Below, piece after piece: positions 1 to 10,743 of a DNA stretch of 64,000 bases (the first letter of the stretch is position 1; each line of letters opens with the position of its first letter). Location: assembly GCA_948567375.1 (NCBI GenBank), contig OX419760.1, positions 36,022,001 through 36,086,000 of the forward strand, given 5' to 3'. This DNA is from Lunularia cruciata. Lineage: Eukaryota; Streptophyta; Marchantiopsida; Lunulariales; Lunulariaceae. A model generated the notes under the pieces. It was not told the origin of the DNA, did not search any database, and saw nothing but the letters and a program-made list of their open reading frames with translations. The translations under genes and the position numbers were made by a program.

Positions 1-397
1 ATTAGACTTAGTGAAAGTAGAGCTAGAAAAACTTTGGAAGGATGTTAGAGCAAAACCCAAAGTAGATAACATAGGAGTCCAAATGTCTTCGGAGTTGCCA
101 TCAGAGACATTAGAGAAGAGTGGGTTGGGAGATAAGGAGTTAGATAGATTACCCACTAGTGAAATTTTAAATCAGGAAAGAGAATTGCTAGATCTGGTAG
201 AAGAAGTAGAAGATCTGAAACCCGAGGACACAGTAGTAGGAAGTAAGATTACTTTGGGTTTGGGTTTGAAAACCAAAGAAGAAGTAGGTAGTGTCTCAGT
301 CCCAAGTCAGGGACAAACTTTTGCAGTGAAGTGCCATTTCAGGAACAAACTTTACTTACCCGATTACTGCAAAAGTGATATTTGCCGGGTTGTCACA
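1..397 (+). repeat. B1 5' LTR, 3' tail with internal deletions
   Basis: Bases 1-290 match 17047-17332 of the B1 3' LTR and encode the end of the LTR ORF. Bases 350-397 match the last ~50 bases of that LTR. Between them roughly 0.7 kb is missing in two steps, leaving a short filler near 290-320. The deletion removes the downstream TATA-like box found at 17465 in the 3' LTR. Confidence 0.9.
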
Positions 398-404
398 TGA
401 ATTT

Positions 405-422
405 TGGCACCGCTGCCAGGGA
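405..422 (+). promoter_or_regulatory. B1 primer-binding site, tRNA-Asp-like
   Basis: TGGCACCGCTGCCAGGGA lies eight bases after the LTR end. It resembles the complement of the plant tRNA-Asp 3' end (TGGCGCCGTTGCCGGGGA), used by Athila/Tat-type elements. The B5 copy at 46662 is closer to that consensus. Confidence 0.75.
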
Positions 423-485
423 TTCAAATCTCAGAAGTGGAAGAATATGAAGCCAAATTGGAAATTGGGTATCAACGCAATATGA

Positions 486-2860
486 ATGTCTGCATCGAGA
501 GAACAATGGGAAGAGAGAGCTCAAAGACAAGCACTTCAGCATGAAGAAGACAAACGTCTGAACATTCTATCCACTGTTGACGAAACTGAACGAGAGGCGT
601 TTGATTTTCAACTCCTTCATGAAGTGCAAGAAGCCGTGCGAGAACTTGACCACAAGAAACGTGAAGGCGGTTGGCAAGGCTACTTTGCATCTCCCTCTTC
701 TTCCAAGAAGAAGAAAGAATCAAGTGTGCAAACATATGCATTGCGGCCCAATACACCAACTTCCCCTAGAGCTGTAAAGGAAATTGTTTCCTTGAAAAAC
801 TTTGTTCGAGAAAAGACAGCACGTACACTTACTGAAGACGAGTGTCAACATCTTCTACAAACGATTCCTTGGTTGTCCCAAAGGAATTTTGAAGAACCAA
901 TAGAAGGTGTTGATTCTGAATCTTCCACTCGGGTTGAAGTCAACAACCTGATAGCAGAAATTGTCGAAGAAGATCCCACCTTGAATTTGACAAATTGGAA
1001 CCCCTGGGCTGACAACACGGCGTCAATACTAGCCAATTCTTCAGTTCCGTCAAGTTCAACACTACCTCAGCCAATCCCAGTGCATCAAACAATAACTTCG
1101 CTGCCTATCACCCGACACGCCTATCAAAAGTACAAGGGGACAGAACAAGACGAAGACCCCGATGAATTCATCAAAGAATTTGAAGTCATCTCCTTTGCTA
1201 ACAAGAAGCATGACTCGGCGGATCGATTGAGAATTTTCCCAAGTCTGCTCCGCAAGAAAGCTCGGAGCTAGTACACCCATGTGACCTAGAAGGGGTTTGT
1301 ACCAACGGACTGGGCAGACTTGAGAAACAACTTCATGGAACGATTCCGGGAAGTTGACTACGATACAAGTGTCTTCACGGCACTCAACAATTTGGACCGT
1401 GGCAAGAAGGAGAAGTTGAGAGACTACTCTGAGCGGTTCATGGCACTACTGAACTGAGTTCCCAAGCAATCGGGGGTGGTGGGTTACTCCGATGCCCAAG
1501 CCATTACCTGGTTCTTCGGGGGCCTTTCACCAGAGATACAAATCTTTGCTAGGGAGAGGAATGTAACTTCCTTGGAAAAAGTACTCAAACATGTCGCTCG
1601 TTATGAAGCGGCCCACTCTCACTCTGCCGGTAATCAAAGAAATCGAGAGAAGAAAGGCAAGAAGCCCAAAAGGAGAGCTTTGTGCAGCACCTCCCCTTCT
1701 TCGGACAAATCCTCTACGTCTTCGAGCTCTTCTTCGGAATCCAAAGAAGAATCAAAGCCAAGACGAGTCAGAAGACGTGGAGGCAAGAAACCAGTGACTC
1801 CTCCAGCAAAGAGTGTACATAAGGCGGATACCAAGCTGGATGCCCTCATTAAGGAGTTTTTGGATTTCAAGATCCAGATGATTGGGGCCAAGGACCAAAG
1901 AAAGGCCCCAACATTTGGACGATCTAATGTATGGTGCACCGCATATGGCAAATCCGGCCACGCCAACACAGAATGCAATACTTGTAATGCATTTCCGGTG
2001 CAGCACATTGATTGGGTTTCGGGATGGAACCAAGACAAGGACAAAGAGGTGGTGTACCAAACTCAGGAAGTACAGCCTCAAGCGAGCATATCGTATCAAG
2101 GTCCAAGGTTTGTACCCAGGGAGTATAACCGCAATGCTCCTCCACAAAGACCACCGATGAGCAACCAAAATCGGCCTCAGAATGTTGCGCCCCAAGCCTG
2201 TTATAATTGTGACTTGATGGGACATTGGTCTCCAAACTATCCCGAGCCAAGAAGGCAAATTGGGTACGTTCCCCTGTGCGGAAATTGTAAAGGATCAGGG
2301 CATACGGGCAACTAATGTCCTCACCCACCGAATCCAAAGCCGCCTGTAAAGTATGTACAGACTCTTGCTGAGCGTGCAGCCCTTCAGCAAAAGGGGGATA
2401 CGAATGTAAATTGTATCACTCTTGAGGAAGAAAGACCTCAAGAAGGGAGTCTGGCCTCAGAAGGAGAATGGCCGGACCTTGAAATTTTAAAGGTTGAAAC
2501 ACGCTCCAGTAAGAAGAAGCGTGATCCCAAAGAACTGAGTACAACCTCATTGTCTTGGAGAAAGGCAAAGAGACTATGCCCAAAAGCAATTCTTTCTGCT
2601 AAGGAGGAAAAGATCCTTGTAAAAGCCAAAGCTAAAGCCTTGCAAAAAGAACTAAAGGAGGCACTACTCAGGACTTGGGAACTGAGTTTGGAAGAGGAGA
2701 CAAAGACAAAGCCTCCAATTTTTCCGGCGGACATCCGATCCAAAGTAAAGGGTCTGATCCAAGCCAAGGTGGGCCAACCTGAGGAACCTCGGGTCAAGGC
2801 CATCAGCAAGCCCATCACCATTTTGAAGCGTCCCAAAGGGAACATGGAGAGACTTCAGAC
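486..2860 (+). pseudogene. B1 gag, degenerate, three zinc knuckles
   Basis: Capsid-nucleocapsid precursor. One frame runs from ATG 486 to about 2860, broken by stops at 1269, near 1455 and near 2313, then by frameshifts. The N-terminal ~130 residues are charged. A gag core (about 1140-1620) is followed by a Ser-rich, basic linker (1680-1800). Three CCHC-type knuckles follow near 1927, 2202 and 2277. The first has Tyr in place of the second Cys, the second has Tyr in place of the last Cys, and the third is cut by a stop before its last Cys. The B5 copy shows intact versions of the second and third. Three knuckles is more than the one usual in Ty3 gag. A Lys/Glu-rich spacer (2400-2860) leads to the protease. 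Confidence 0.88.
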
Positions 2861-2958
2861 CCAAAGCCAAAGGCAAAGATGGTCAAATTGGGAGGAGTTC
2901 CCCAATATGATATTGTAGCAGATCTGGCACCACAAATGCCAACATTACATTCAAGCAA

Positions 2959-3438
2959 TTGTGGGAAGATAACAAGCTGTACAAGAGACAACTTAATTTG
3001 GCCCTCAAAAAGGTGAGGTTGATGTCAAAGAAGGACCTGCCTGCTATTTATTGTATTGAACAAGAAGATTTGGGATCTCCCAAGGTAGACGCAGAGATTG
3101 TAGGGTGCATGATCACATTGATACCCATTGACTCTGGGTCCGGTGTGAATGTCATGACCAAAGATATTGCGAATCGACTCGGGTATCATACGTTTGAACC
3201 AACACCCCGAGTTTTGAAGTTTGCAGACCAAACCAGGAGACGGCCATTGGGCATGCTGTCAAACATTACCATGATCATTGGAGGGGTACCCTTCAAGTTG
3301 AATTACATCATGTTGCAACCAGTGACAAAAATTGGTTACCCTCTGTTGATCGGAAGACCCTGGTTGTACAGTGCCCAAGTTGTAGTGGATTGGCATCAGC
3401 AGAAGTTAAGATTCAAGGACATTTTGTCTGAAGATTAG
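2959..3438 (+). pseudogene. B1 aspartic protease region
   Basis: Retropepsin-like protease that would process the polyprotein. The active-site motif I-D-S-G-S-G-V-N lies at about 3127-3150, and the C-terminal motif L-L-I-G-R-P-W-L at about 3343-3366. The 159-codon open stretch is in a different frame from gag, either by decay or by an ancestral frame change. It stops at 3436-3438, and the same frame continues as a Ser/Asp-rich linker to 3726. The catalytic core is preserved here, unlike in B5, where it is deleted. Confidence 0.85.
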
Positions 3439-5403
3439 AAGCTGGTGATTGTGAGTTGGACGAAGGTTCCTCATCTTGGGGAAACAAGTTCATCGGAAGA
3501 GGAGGACAAATCCAAAGACTCATCGTCTTCGTCCTCAGACAAATCCAAAGACAAAGTCCAAGTTAATTACTTGGAATGCTACGAGGTAGATGTTGAAGAC
3601 GAAGATCCATATGACCTCGCCTCGGGTGAACCTGACTTGGAGGAAGGGGGTTTGATGGTTGCTCACCTCGGGTTAAGCCGAGTAAGCCACGTTGAAGGAG
3701 TCATCAACGTCAAGATGTTTTATTAACTAAAGGAAAAATTATAAAAATCTTGAAGACAGTTACTTTGGAGGAGTTAGCAGGATACACTGCCCTGTTTATA
3801 GAATTCCAGGATGTATTTGCCTGGTCAATTGATCAAATGCCGGGTATTCCACAAGAATTTGGAGAACACTGGATTGATCTGATTGAAGGTGCAGTTCCGG
3901 TTTGGCAGTGACAATACCGTCTGAACCCGAAGTACTTGCTTTTGGTGAAAGATGAAATTGACAAGTACTTAGGTGCCAGAATCATCTTCCCTATCTTAAG
4001 CAATGAATCTACCCTAAACCCTTGTCTCCCCCATTGTCATTGTCCCAAAGAAGAAAACAAGGAAGATCCGAGTGTGCCAAGGCTTTCGAAAGTTGAACGC
4101 ACTCACAAGGAAAGATCATCATCCCTTGCCTTTTACCGATACAATTTTAGATCAGGTAGTTGGACATCCTTGTTATAGTTTTCTCGATGGATTTTTAGGG
4201 TACAATCAAGTATCCATTTGAGAAGAAGACAAGGATAAAACTACATTCACGACCGATTGGGGCACTTTCACTTACAATCAAATGCCCTTTGGGTTGTGTA
4301 ATGGTCCCGCTACTTTGCAGCGGATGATGAATTCAATCTTCAAAGATTTCCTGCACAAATTTGTGGAATTTTTTATTGATGACTTTTGTGTGTTTGGACG
4401 AAGAGATGTACATTTAATTTACCTTTGCCAAACGTTTGAAAGGTGTAGTTTTTCTGGCTTGTCATTACACCTGGAGAAGTGCTTCTTCACAATGAAGGAG
4501 GGAATTCTTCTGGGGCATGGGATGTCAAGCCAAGGTATTGAAGTCGATGTTGAGAAGGTTAAGATAATCGCAGCTTTGGAATCCCCGAAGAACATCCGGG
4601 AGCTGAGAGCCTTCTTGGGACATGTCGGATATTATAGACGCTTCGTGTCAAACTATGCAGTGCTTGCTGCACCACTTACAAAGCTTCTGAAGAAATCCGA
4701 AGACTATCTATGGGAAGCAAATCAAGAAGAAGCTTTCCAGGTGTTGAAGAAGAAATTGGTTGAAGCACCAATCATGAGGGCCCCAAATTGGGACGTCCCT
4801 TTTCATGTGTATGTAGACACTTCATCCATGGCCATCGGGGTTGTCTTAAGTCAGAAGGACAAGAAGAAGCAGGACTACTTGGTGTATTATGCCAGCCGAC
4901 AACTTTCAATTTCTGAAAAGAACTTTTTGACAATTGAAAGAGAAGCACTCGGAATGGTGTATGCCTGCAAGAAATTTTGTCATTATTTGTTGGGGTATGA
5001 GTTTGTCTTCTATGTGGACCATTATGCATTGCAACATTTGGTCAAGAAGGCAGATTTATTGGGATGAATTGCAAGATGGATCTTGTTATTACAAGAGTTC
5101 ACGTATACTGTACAAGTAAGGAAGGGAGCTTCGCATTTGAATGCGGACTTCCTGTCCAGGTTAGAAACTCAAGACCAGGAGTGGGAAATTGATGATTGGT
5201 TCCCTGACAAAGAGTTGTATTACTTAGTACAAAGTACGAGGTATGCAACTGAATATAATTATCTGAATACTCTCCATTGTCCTGAGGGGATGGACCCGGA
5301 ACAGCGGGCAGTCTTTCTCAGGAAAATGGGGCCAAAAATGGGGCCGTACCAGCTTAAACACAACATTTTATTTAAGATGGGCAAAGACAAAGTACTTTGG
5401 TGA
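3439..5403 (+). pseudogene. B1 reverse transcriptase and RNase H, degenerate
   Basis: An acidic linker (3445-3726) precedes the RT. The RT palm motifs include M-P-F-G-L-C-N near 4282 and F-I-D-D-F-C-V-F-G near 4372, which carries the two catalytic Asp. The RT thumb (F-L-G-H-V-G-Y-Y-R-R-F) is near 4610-4650. RNase H starts near 4800 (V-D-T-S-S-M-A-I-G) and extends to about 5160. Stops or frameshifts near 3727, 3909, 4176, 4219, 5065 and 5401 break the frame. The YXDD box reads FIDD, as in OTA-type Ty3 elements. Confidence 0.9.
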
Positions 5404-6556
5404 TGCTTGGAGTCATACGAAGTAGGAGGAGTAATTGAATCCTTACACTCCAAAGCATTGGGAGGACACTATGCTCTGAAGAATACTGTAAAGAAAATTC
5501 TTTTGGTAGGGTATTGGTGGCCTACAATGTACAAAGATGTACATGCTCATATCCGAAGCTGTGATGCTTGTCAGAGAATGGGGAAGCCGACGGCTACTTC
5601 TCAATGGCCTTTGAGACCAATTTGCCTTTGGCCCCATTTGAGAAATGGGGGATTGATTTTGTGGGTCCCATTCAACCAGTGACCCGAGTCACAAGAAAGC
5701 GATACATTTTGGTTTGCACTGACTATGCTACCAAGATGGTCGAAGCGGAAGCAACTCGCAAAGATGATGCTGAAACTGTGGCGGAATTTTTCTTTCGAAA
5801 CATCATCTCCCAATATGGGTGTCCTCTGGAATTGGTCAGTGACCGAGGAACACATTTTTTGAACTTTGTAATGGAGGCGTTAACCAAGTACTTTCAGATT
5901 AAACATTTGAAGATGACTCCTTATAACCCAAAAGCAGATGGCTTAACGGAAAAAGCAAATGGGTTACTTTGTAAAATTTTGAATAAGGTGACTGTCAATT
6001 ATGCCTATGATTGGGATACAAACTTACCAGCCGCGTTGTGGGCATATCAAACAACAAAGAAGATTACAACCAAATAAAATCCATACTTCTTGACATATGG
6101 CTTACATCCCATACTGCTAGTTGAATTTGAAGTTCCGACATATCGGGTTCTGTGCAAAGAATGAATGTCGAAAGAAGAAAGTTAGGATCTTCGGATTCAT
6201 CAACTGATGTGGTTAGAAGAGAAAAGAGACGATGCAATGCAAACCATGAAAGAAGTACAAGCATAGAGGAAAGTCAAGCACGATAAGAGAATCAAGCCTA
6301 TGACTATACAAGGAGGGGATTTGGTTTTGTTATATGACAATCGCCAAATATTTTTTCCAGGCAAGTTGCATTTGAGATGGATGGGTCCCTATTGAGTACT
6401 TCATCTTTACAAAAATGGATCCATGCAGCTCGTCGACTTGGAAGGTAATCCTTTTGCCACTCGAGTAAACGGGTGGAGAGTTTGGAGATATTGGACCATA
6501 GACTCGGAAGTTTCTAAGACACCCAAGGTCTATGTTCACGGGGATGCTCACATTTG
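5404..6556 (+). pseudogene. B1 integrase, degenerate
   Basis: Integrase remnant. The HHCC zinc-binding half lies at about 5440-5580, ending C-D-A-C-Q. The DDE core follows, with K-W-G-I-D-F-V-G-P near 5645, V-S-D-R-G-T-H-F near 5836 and a K-A-D-G-L-T-E-K segment near 5930. A frame change falls between the zinc finger and the core, and stops follow after 6075. The C-terminal part (6330-6540) ends with W-R-V-W-R-Y-W-T-I-D-S-E-V just before the purine tract. There is no chromodomain. Confidence 0.88.
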
Positions 6557-6566
6557 AGGGAGGAGG
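6553..6566 (+). other. B1 polypurine tract
   Basis: TTGAGGGAGGAGG immediately precedes the LTR start at 6569. It is the expected plus-strand primer. The same tract is seen at 52641 (B5) and, on the minus strand, at 20901 (B2). Confidence 0.85.
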
Positions 6567-6950
6567 TATGTGGTGCCCACATTTTTTGTTTTTTTCAGAA
6601 TAAAGGAGAAGAAGTGTATAGAGAAGTTGGATTGCGCCTGTATGGCCAAAGAAGGCAAAGAAAAGAGTCTTTGGGATGAAACCCGAAGTAAAGTGGCTTC
6701 GGGTCATAAGGTGAAGTATTTGGAAATGCCATGTCAGTATACAACCCAAAGTAAATTGTCTTCGGATCGGGGGGAGCTCAACCTGAGGCAAAGACAGTCT
6801 AACAACCTTTCGTCGGGGCAAGAATTCAAGAAGGGGCCATTTGAAAACTGGCGGCTCATACGTGCGAAGGTTGATTGACAGTGACAGGTGCATGTTGGAG
6901 GTGTGATTTCTTGGTAGGAACTCAAAGTGACAGAAGATGAAGAAGTGCAA

Positions 6951-6961
6951 CTCTATAAAAA
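6951..6961 (+). promoter_or_regulatory. Upstream TATA-like box of family B LTR
   Basis: CTCTATAAAAA-type box 167 bases before the LTR-ORF start. It is kept at the same offset in B3 (23920), B5 5' LTR (33525) and B5 3' LTR (53270), with a related version in minus-strand B2 (about 20516-20531). Candidate core promoter for the LTR ORF or for the whole element. Confidence 0.5.
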
Positions 6962-7117
6962 TTGAAACTGCAACGACGAAATGTTGAGCAATTTTCCTTT
7001 GCCGTTGAGGAGTTGTCTTGCAGGTGATCGGAGAAAGGGAAATAGAGTTGGACTCATGTTAGTGCACAAGGGAGAAGTCGCGAGAGTGAATCAAGAGAAA
7101 GTGAGAAAGTAGAAGAG

Positions 7118-8501
7118 ATGGGAGGAGGAAAGAAGAACTCTGAATTCGTAGTGAGAAATCATGCAATTCAGAGATTAGATGTGATAGCGAGAATCAAAGT
7201 CTTGAGCCAACTTTGGATCACCTTTCTAGCATGGAACTGGAATGTAAGTTTTCCAGGATTCATGATAGAAATCATCGAGAGTAAGTGTCTCGATGGACCC
7301 GAGGAAGAAGGGAAGAGAGGAAATCCGGCTTGCTGGACAGAGTCGGATTGGAGACTCGTACTCGGGAAGGAGGTAGGCTCGGAGCAAGAAGCCATGTTCT
7401 TGGGGAAAGGAGAGATAGCCCAAGAGACTCAGGAGGTGAGAGATGCCTTCTCGTTGAAAAGAACGAAGAATGGGTACAAAGTTGAGAGTTACAAGGATCC
7501 AATAAAGAGAGGGATCGTGAGTGCTCTCATGGTGATCTTGAAGCCGGAGAGAACGACTTATGTGATGAAACACCAAGCGGTGTTCTTCCATAAGGTGTTT
7601 GCAGGAGAACCAATCAATTGGGCAAGGTGTTTTCAAGGGAGAACAAGGCAAATGGTGTGGAATTTGCGGGATAAGTCGCGTCCACACTACAGCCGTTTGC
7701 AGCACACTTCTACCTTGGGCTCAATTTGTTGAACTTGGCGGAGCGGAATTGGATGGTGTCGCACTTCCATCTTGATGTGCAAAAGGAGGTCGATGTCGAG
7801 GAGCAGCAATACTTACTCCAAATCCGGAGCACGGATGACTACTACGCAAAGACAGGGAAGAATGTGGATGTCGTAGTGAGTACCCCGACAAAGAAGAGGA
7901 GTCGGCAAGGAGAAGCCGAAGAAAGCAAGAAACCTCAGAAGATGCAGAGAAGTAACCCGAGGCAAGGATTGGTAGTTATTGAGTCAGACAATGAAGACTC
8001 AAAAGGCGAGGCCGAGCTCAAAACGGAGGACTCGGAACATGAGGAGGAACCTGAGCTAACACTGCAGAGCGGAGATACGAGCAGTGATAGTGAAGAAGGT
8101 GGAGAGATGACATCGGCACCTACGGCTGAAGAATACAAAGAAGAAGTGCAAGCCGAGGTGGAAGCCAAAGACAACACATCGCTGGAGGACAAAGTACCAG
8201 TGCTAGAGGAAAAGAAGATTGTAGTACAGCAAGGAGTTCGCTCGCGACATAAGGCAAAGTGTGAAGCGGGGCCGAGTAGAGTGAAGAAAGAGGTAGAAGA
8301 AGGCTTGGGCAGTGAGGCATCAATCCCGATATGAAGACTCCATAGAAGAAGGTGAGTATCAGAAGAACACGAGGAGAAAAGAGAGACCATTCTGCGGGAT
8401 GAGGTAGTTGCCAATGATGGAGTGGAGTACCTGCGAGAGGTAGTGTGCCCATTGTTGGTGAAGTTGGAGCACAAGAAGAAGGAGATGAAGTTGACTTGTC
8501 C
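7118..8501 (+). pseudogene. B1 LTR-embedded ORF, N-terminal half
   Basis: Unrecognised protein encoded inside the LTR. The start is ATG 7118, because the M-G-G-G-K-(K/E) start is shared by B3 (24088) and both B5 LTRs (33717, 56935). The first ~200 residues look globular, with the conserved stretch H-Q-A-V-F-F-H-K-V-F-A-G-E-P-I-N-W and several Trp. A short deletion near 7690 shifts the frame to 7726-8334. The next part has a basic patch (K-K-R-S-R-Q-G-E) and a long acidic Ser/Glu/Asp tract (7970-8200). TGA at 8332 is absent from B3, so it is a private lesion. A1 is inserted at 8501. Function unknown; it could be a regulatory, gag-like or host-derived protein. Confidence 0.7.
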
Positions 8502-9180
8502 TGTAACACCCATTTGTGCATGTGTGTGGTATTGTGATATTTAGCTTGGTATTACAAGTACTTAAGAGATATTATTTATATAGAGATAAAGGATGGTTCT
8601 ATATTAGTCATGGTTAGCTAAAGTTAGTCATAGCTAAGATAGATGGGACCTTACTTTAGAGGAAGTAGAAAAGATGAGCACCACTATTTTGGATTTTAGT
8701 GTGTTGACTTGGTATTATTCCTAGGTGTTTGGCTTTGGGGAAAGAGTTGAGAACTCTTGGGCCCGCAAGCCTTTTTGTTTTGGATTCTTCTTTAGTCCAA
8801 GGATAGCCCATGTGAAGGAATCCTTGCTTTAGTGGTTGGGTCAAGATAAGGGGAATATGCCCATGTGAATGAATATTCCTTTCTACTTTTTGACTTTACT
8901 TGACTTTTAGTCTAGTAACTTGAGTTACTACGGTAATTAGTAACTTTGGTACGTAACTATTTCACAAGTATATAAACAAGGAGTGAGGAGGTACTCATCA
9001 TCCTTTCATTTGCAACTATCTCTCTCTCATTGAGTTCTCTAGTGAGCAATGTCTTGAGTCTTGGAGTGTTAGCTTTGGAGGAGTATGATGGAGTTGGGAT
9101 TCCTTGCCTTCTTAGTCCATGGTGCGCTACCATAATAGCCATCAGAGGTTCATCCTGAGTGAGAGACAGGCCGGCTCACA
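8502..9180 (+). repeat. A1 5' LTR
   Basis: 679 bp, TGTAACACCC...GGCTCACA. TATA-like GTATATAAAC at 8968-8977. It lacks a 13-bp segment present in both A2 LTRs and, in similar form, in A3. Confidence 0.96.
8968..8977 (+). promoter_or_regulatory. A1 LTR TATA box
   Basis: GTATATAAAC, conserved in every family A LTR (for example 36853 and 61733). The likely transcription start is about 30 bases downstream, giving a short R-U5 of about 180 bp. Confidence 0.65.
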
Positions 9181-9184
9181 TTTT

Positions 9185-9202
9185 TGGTTCCGTTGCCGGG
9201 AC
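9185..9202 (+). promoter_or_regulatory. A1 primer-binding site, tRNA-Asp-like
   Basis: TGGTTCCGTTGCCGGGAC, four bases past the LTR. It matches the complement of the tRNA-Asp 3' end except at two inner positions and near the end. Confidence 0.65.
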
Positions 9203-9221
9203 CTCTCTAGAAGGCAAGATA

Positions 9222-9392
9222 ATGTTCCGCGTCCAATTCTACATTAGGCAGAAGGAGGCTATGAGAGCTCACTTGGAGAGAACATTAGGAGAGGAGAGGG
9301 CTGAACTTATGTTAGAGAAGCAAGATCCATTTGTATACCCTGTAGTTCATTATGATGTCTTTGAGGTGATTTTGTACATCTTGTACACATGA
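9222..9392 (+). CDS. Short leader ORF of A1 (56 aa), doubtful
   Basis: ATG 9222 to TGA 9392, just after the primer site. It is a charged peptide rich in Arg/Glu (an E-R-T-L-G-E-E-R-A-E-L segment). The A2 copy (37107-37277) differs by one residue, but A3 is broken by a stop, and A1 and A2 are so alike that this is weak evidence for selection. It may be a leader uORF or non-coding. Confidence 0.25.
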   Translation: MFRVQFYIRQKEAMRAHLERTLGEERAELMLEKQDPFVYPVVHYDVFEVILYILYT

Positions 9393-10040
9393 GAGGAATT
9401 GGAGAGATTGTGTGAGGTGGATTGCAGATTTTGGGGATTAAGGTGATTTTGGGCAAAATCTCAAGTTTGAGATCTGGACTTGAGATTTCTACACATGATA
9501 GCTTGGGTTATCTTTCAGTTAGCACACTTGAAATTATTGAGAGAGCTTCTATGCGCACTGGGCTAGAATTTTTGAAAGTTGATAGGGTAAAGTGCTCCCG
9601 CAACTGCATGCTCTCTGGAAAATTGTACAGAGTCTGCCATTTCTTCAATTTTTAGTGAATTGTCCTGAAAATTTCCAAGAAAATTCAGTGCATTGTATCC
9701 TACCTGGTGCCACAAAAATTAGAGAGAGATCATTTTTGCGCAGTGCGTTATGAGTTTTTGAAGTGAGGGGGGTGGTTTTCAGACAAAATCTGAAATATGG
9801 GTGCTGAATAGAAAGGTGTCTAGGCCAAATGGCTTGATGAAAAGATCTAAAATTTTGCAGGGAGGGACGCCCTAGAGTTGTGATCAAGTGTGGAAAATTT
9901 CAGAGGACTGTGACATATTGGTTGGGAGATTTGAGTGACATTGTGAGGAAGGGTCAATTCTGCAGAGTGGAGATCTCATGCATGAGAAGTTTGAGATCAA
10001 CAAAAAGCATGTTTGAGTGTTTAGATTCATCTTTGGGAAC
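9393..10040 (+). other. A1 untranslated leader
   Basis: About 650 bases between the short leader ORF and the zinc-knuckle ORF. No convincing coding sequence on either strand; likely packaging or translation-control sequence of the genomic RNA. The same region is at 37278-37925 in A2 and, diverged, at 62150-62796 in A3. Confidence 0.5.
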
Positions 10041-10514
10041 ATGGAGGGTCATCAAGAGTGGAAATTGAGATTATGCAAGGTTCCCCAAGGGTTTGAGGTG
10101 ATTGTAGGGGTGGATTTGAGGAAAAGAGAGTTTACAATAGAATTTGAAGAGAGTGTTGAGAGGATCCAAAAACCTACACCACTTGGAGGAAAGAGTGAGT
10201 CTAAGTGCTTTCTATGTGGAGAGAAGGGACATAAGGCAAGTTCATGTCCATTGACCTTTGAGAGCAAGAGATTGAGGGAAAGGAGAGGCTTACTTGACTT
10301 GGGTTTGCATGTTGGACCTTCTTCACCAAGATTGGGAGGGAGAAGATCTAAGACCAAGGAGTTGTGTGAGGTTTGTGGAGTTGAAGGACTTCCAAAAGGA
10401 CATGAGTGTAGTGGAGTAAAAGCACTTTTGGAAACTTTGGTGAAGGATCTTGGAGAGAGTCTTAGTACAGCTACAGAAATACTACCACCTTCATCAGCTA
10501 GTTCTCAAGATTAG
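10041..10514 (+). CDS. A1 accessory ORF with zinc knuckle, upstream of gag-pol
   Basis: 157 codons from ATG 10041; a GTG eight codons earlier is in frame but ATG is preferred. Residues 50-63 form a CX2CX4HX4C knuckle (C-F-L-C-G-E-K-G-H-K-A-S-S-C). Near residues 108-122 a second Cys/His cluster reads C-E-V-C-G-V-E-G-L-P-K-G-H-E-C, a CX2CX8HXC spacing. The tail is Ser/Thr/Pro-rich. The frame closes 229 bases before gag-pol and is separate from it; gag-pol has its own knuckle. The same ORF is intact in A2 and degraded in A3. Role unknown: an RNA-binding or regulatory protein is an inference from the knuckle only. Confidence 0.65.
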   Translation: MEGHQEWKLRLCKVPQGFEVIVGVDLRKREFTIEFEESVERIQKPTPLGGKSESKCFLCGEKGHKASSCPLTFESKRLRERRGLLDLGLHVGPSSPRLGGRRSKTKELCEVCGVEGLPKGHECSGVKALLETLVKDLGESLSTATEILPPSSASSQD

Positions 10515-10743
10515 TGATGGAGATAATCTTTCAACTTATGGATAAACTATCCATGAGAGTTAGATTAATATGCACTCTAGGATTTGATGTTGCTATAGAA
10601 ATCTTGGAGCAACCTGAACCTTTTGTGTTCCCTAGAGTGGATTATTCTCAGATGGTGTTAGTCATGTATATACTCTATTAGTAATAGAGTGAGAGAAAAA
10701 AAAAAGAGAAAAAAAAAGAAAAGAAAGATAGTGAGGGGTTAAG

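Noticed and set aside
1634-2337. Overlapping minus-strand frames of 136-168 aa in B1 gag
   Set aside because: No motif; opposite to a recognisable gag with zinc knuckles.
3936-6264. B1 pol considered as a working polyprotein
   Set aside because: Too many stops and frameshifts; annotated as pseudogenes by domain.
8656-8844. 62-aa minus-strand frame in A LTRs, repeated at 15773, 36528 and 43674
   Set aside because: Identical only because the LTRs are nearly identical; it overlaps the LTR and A3 does not keep it.
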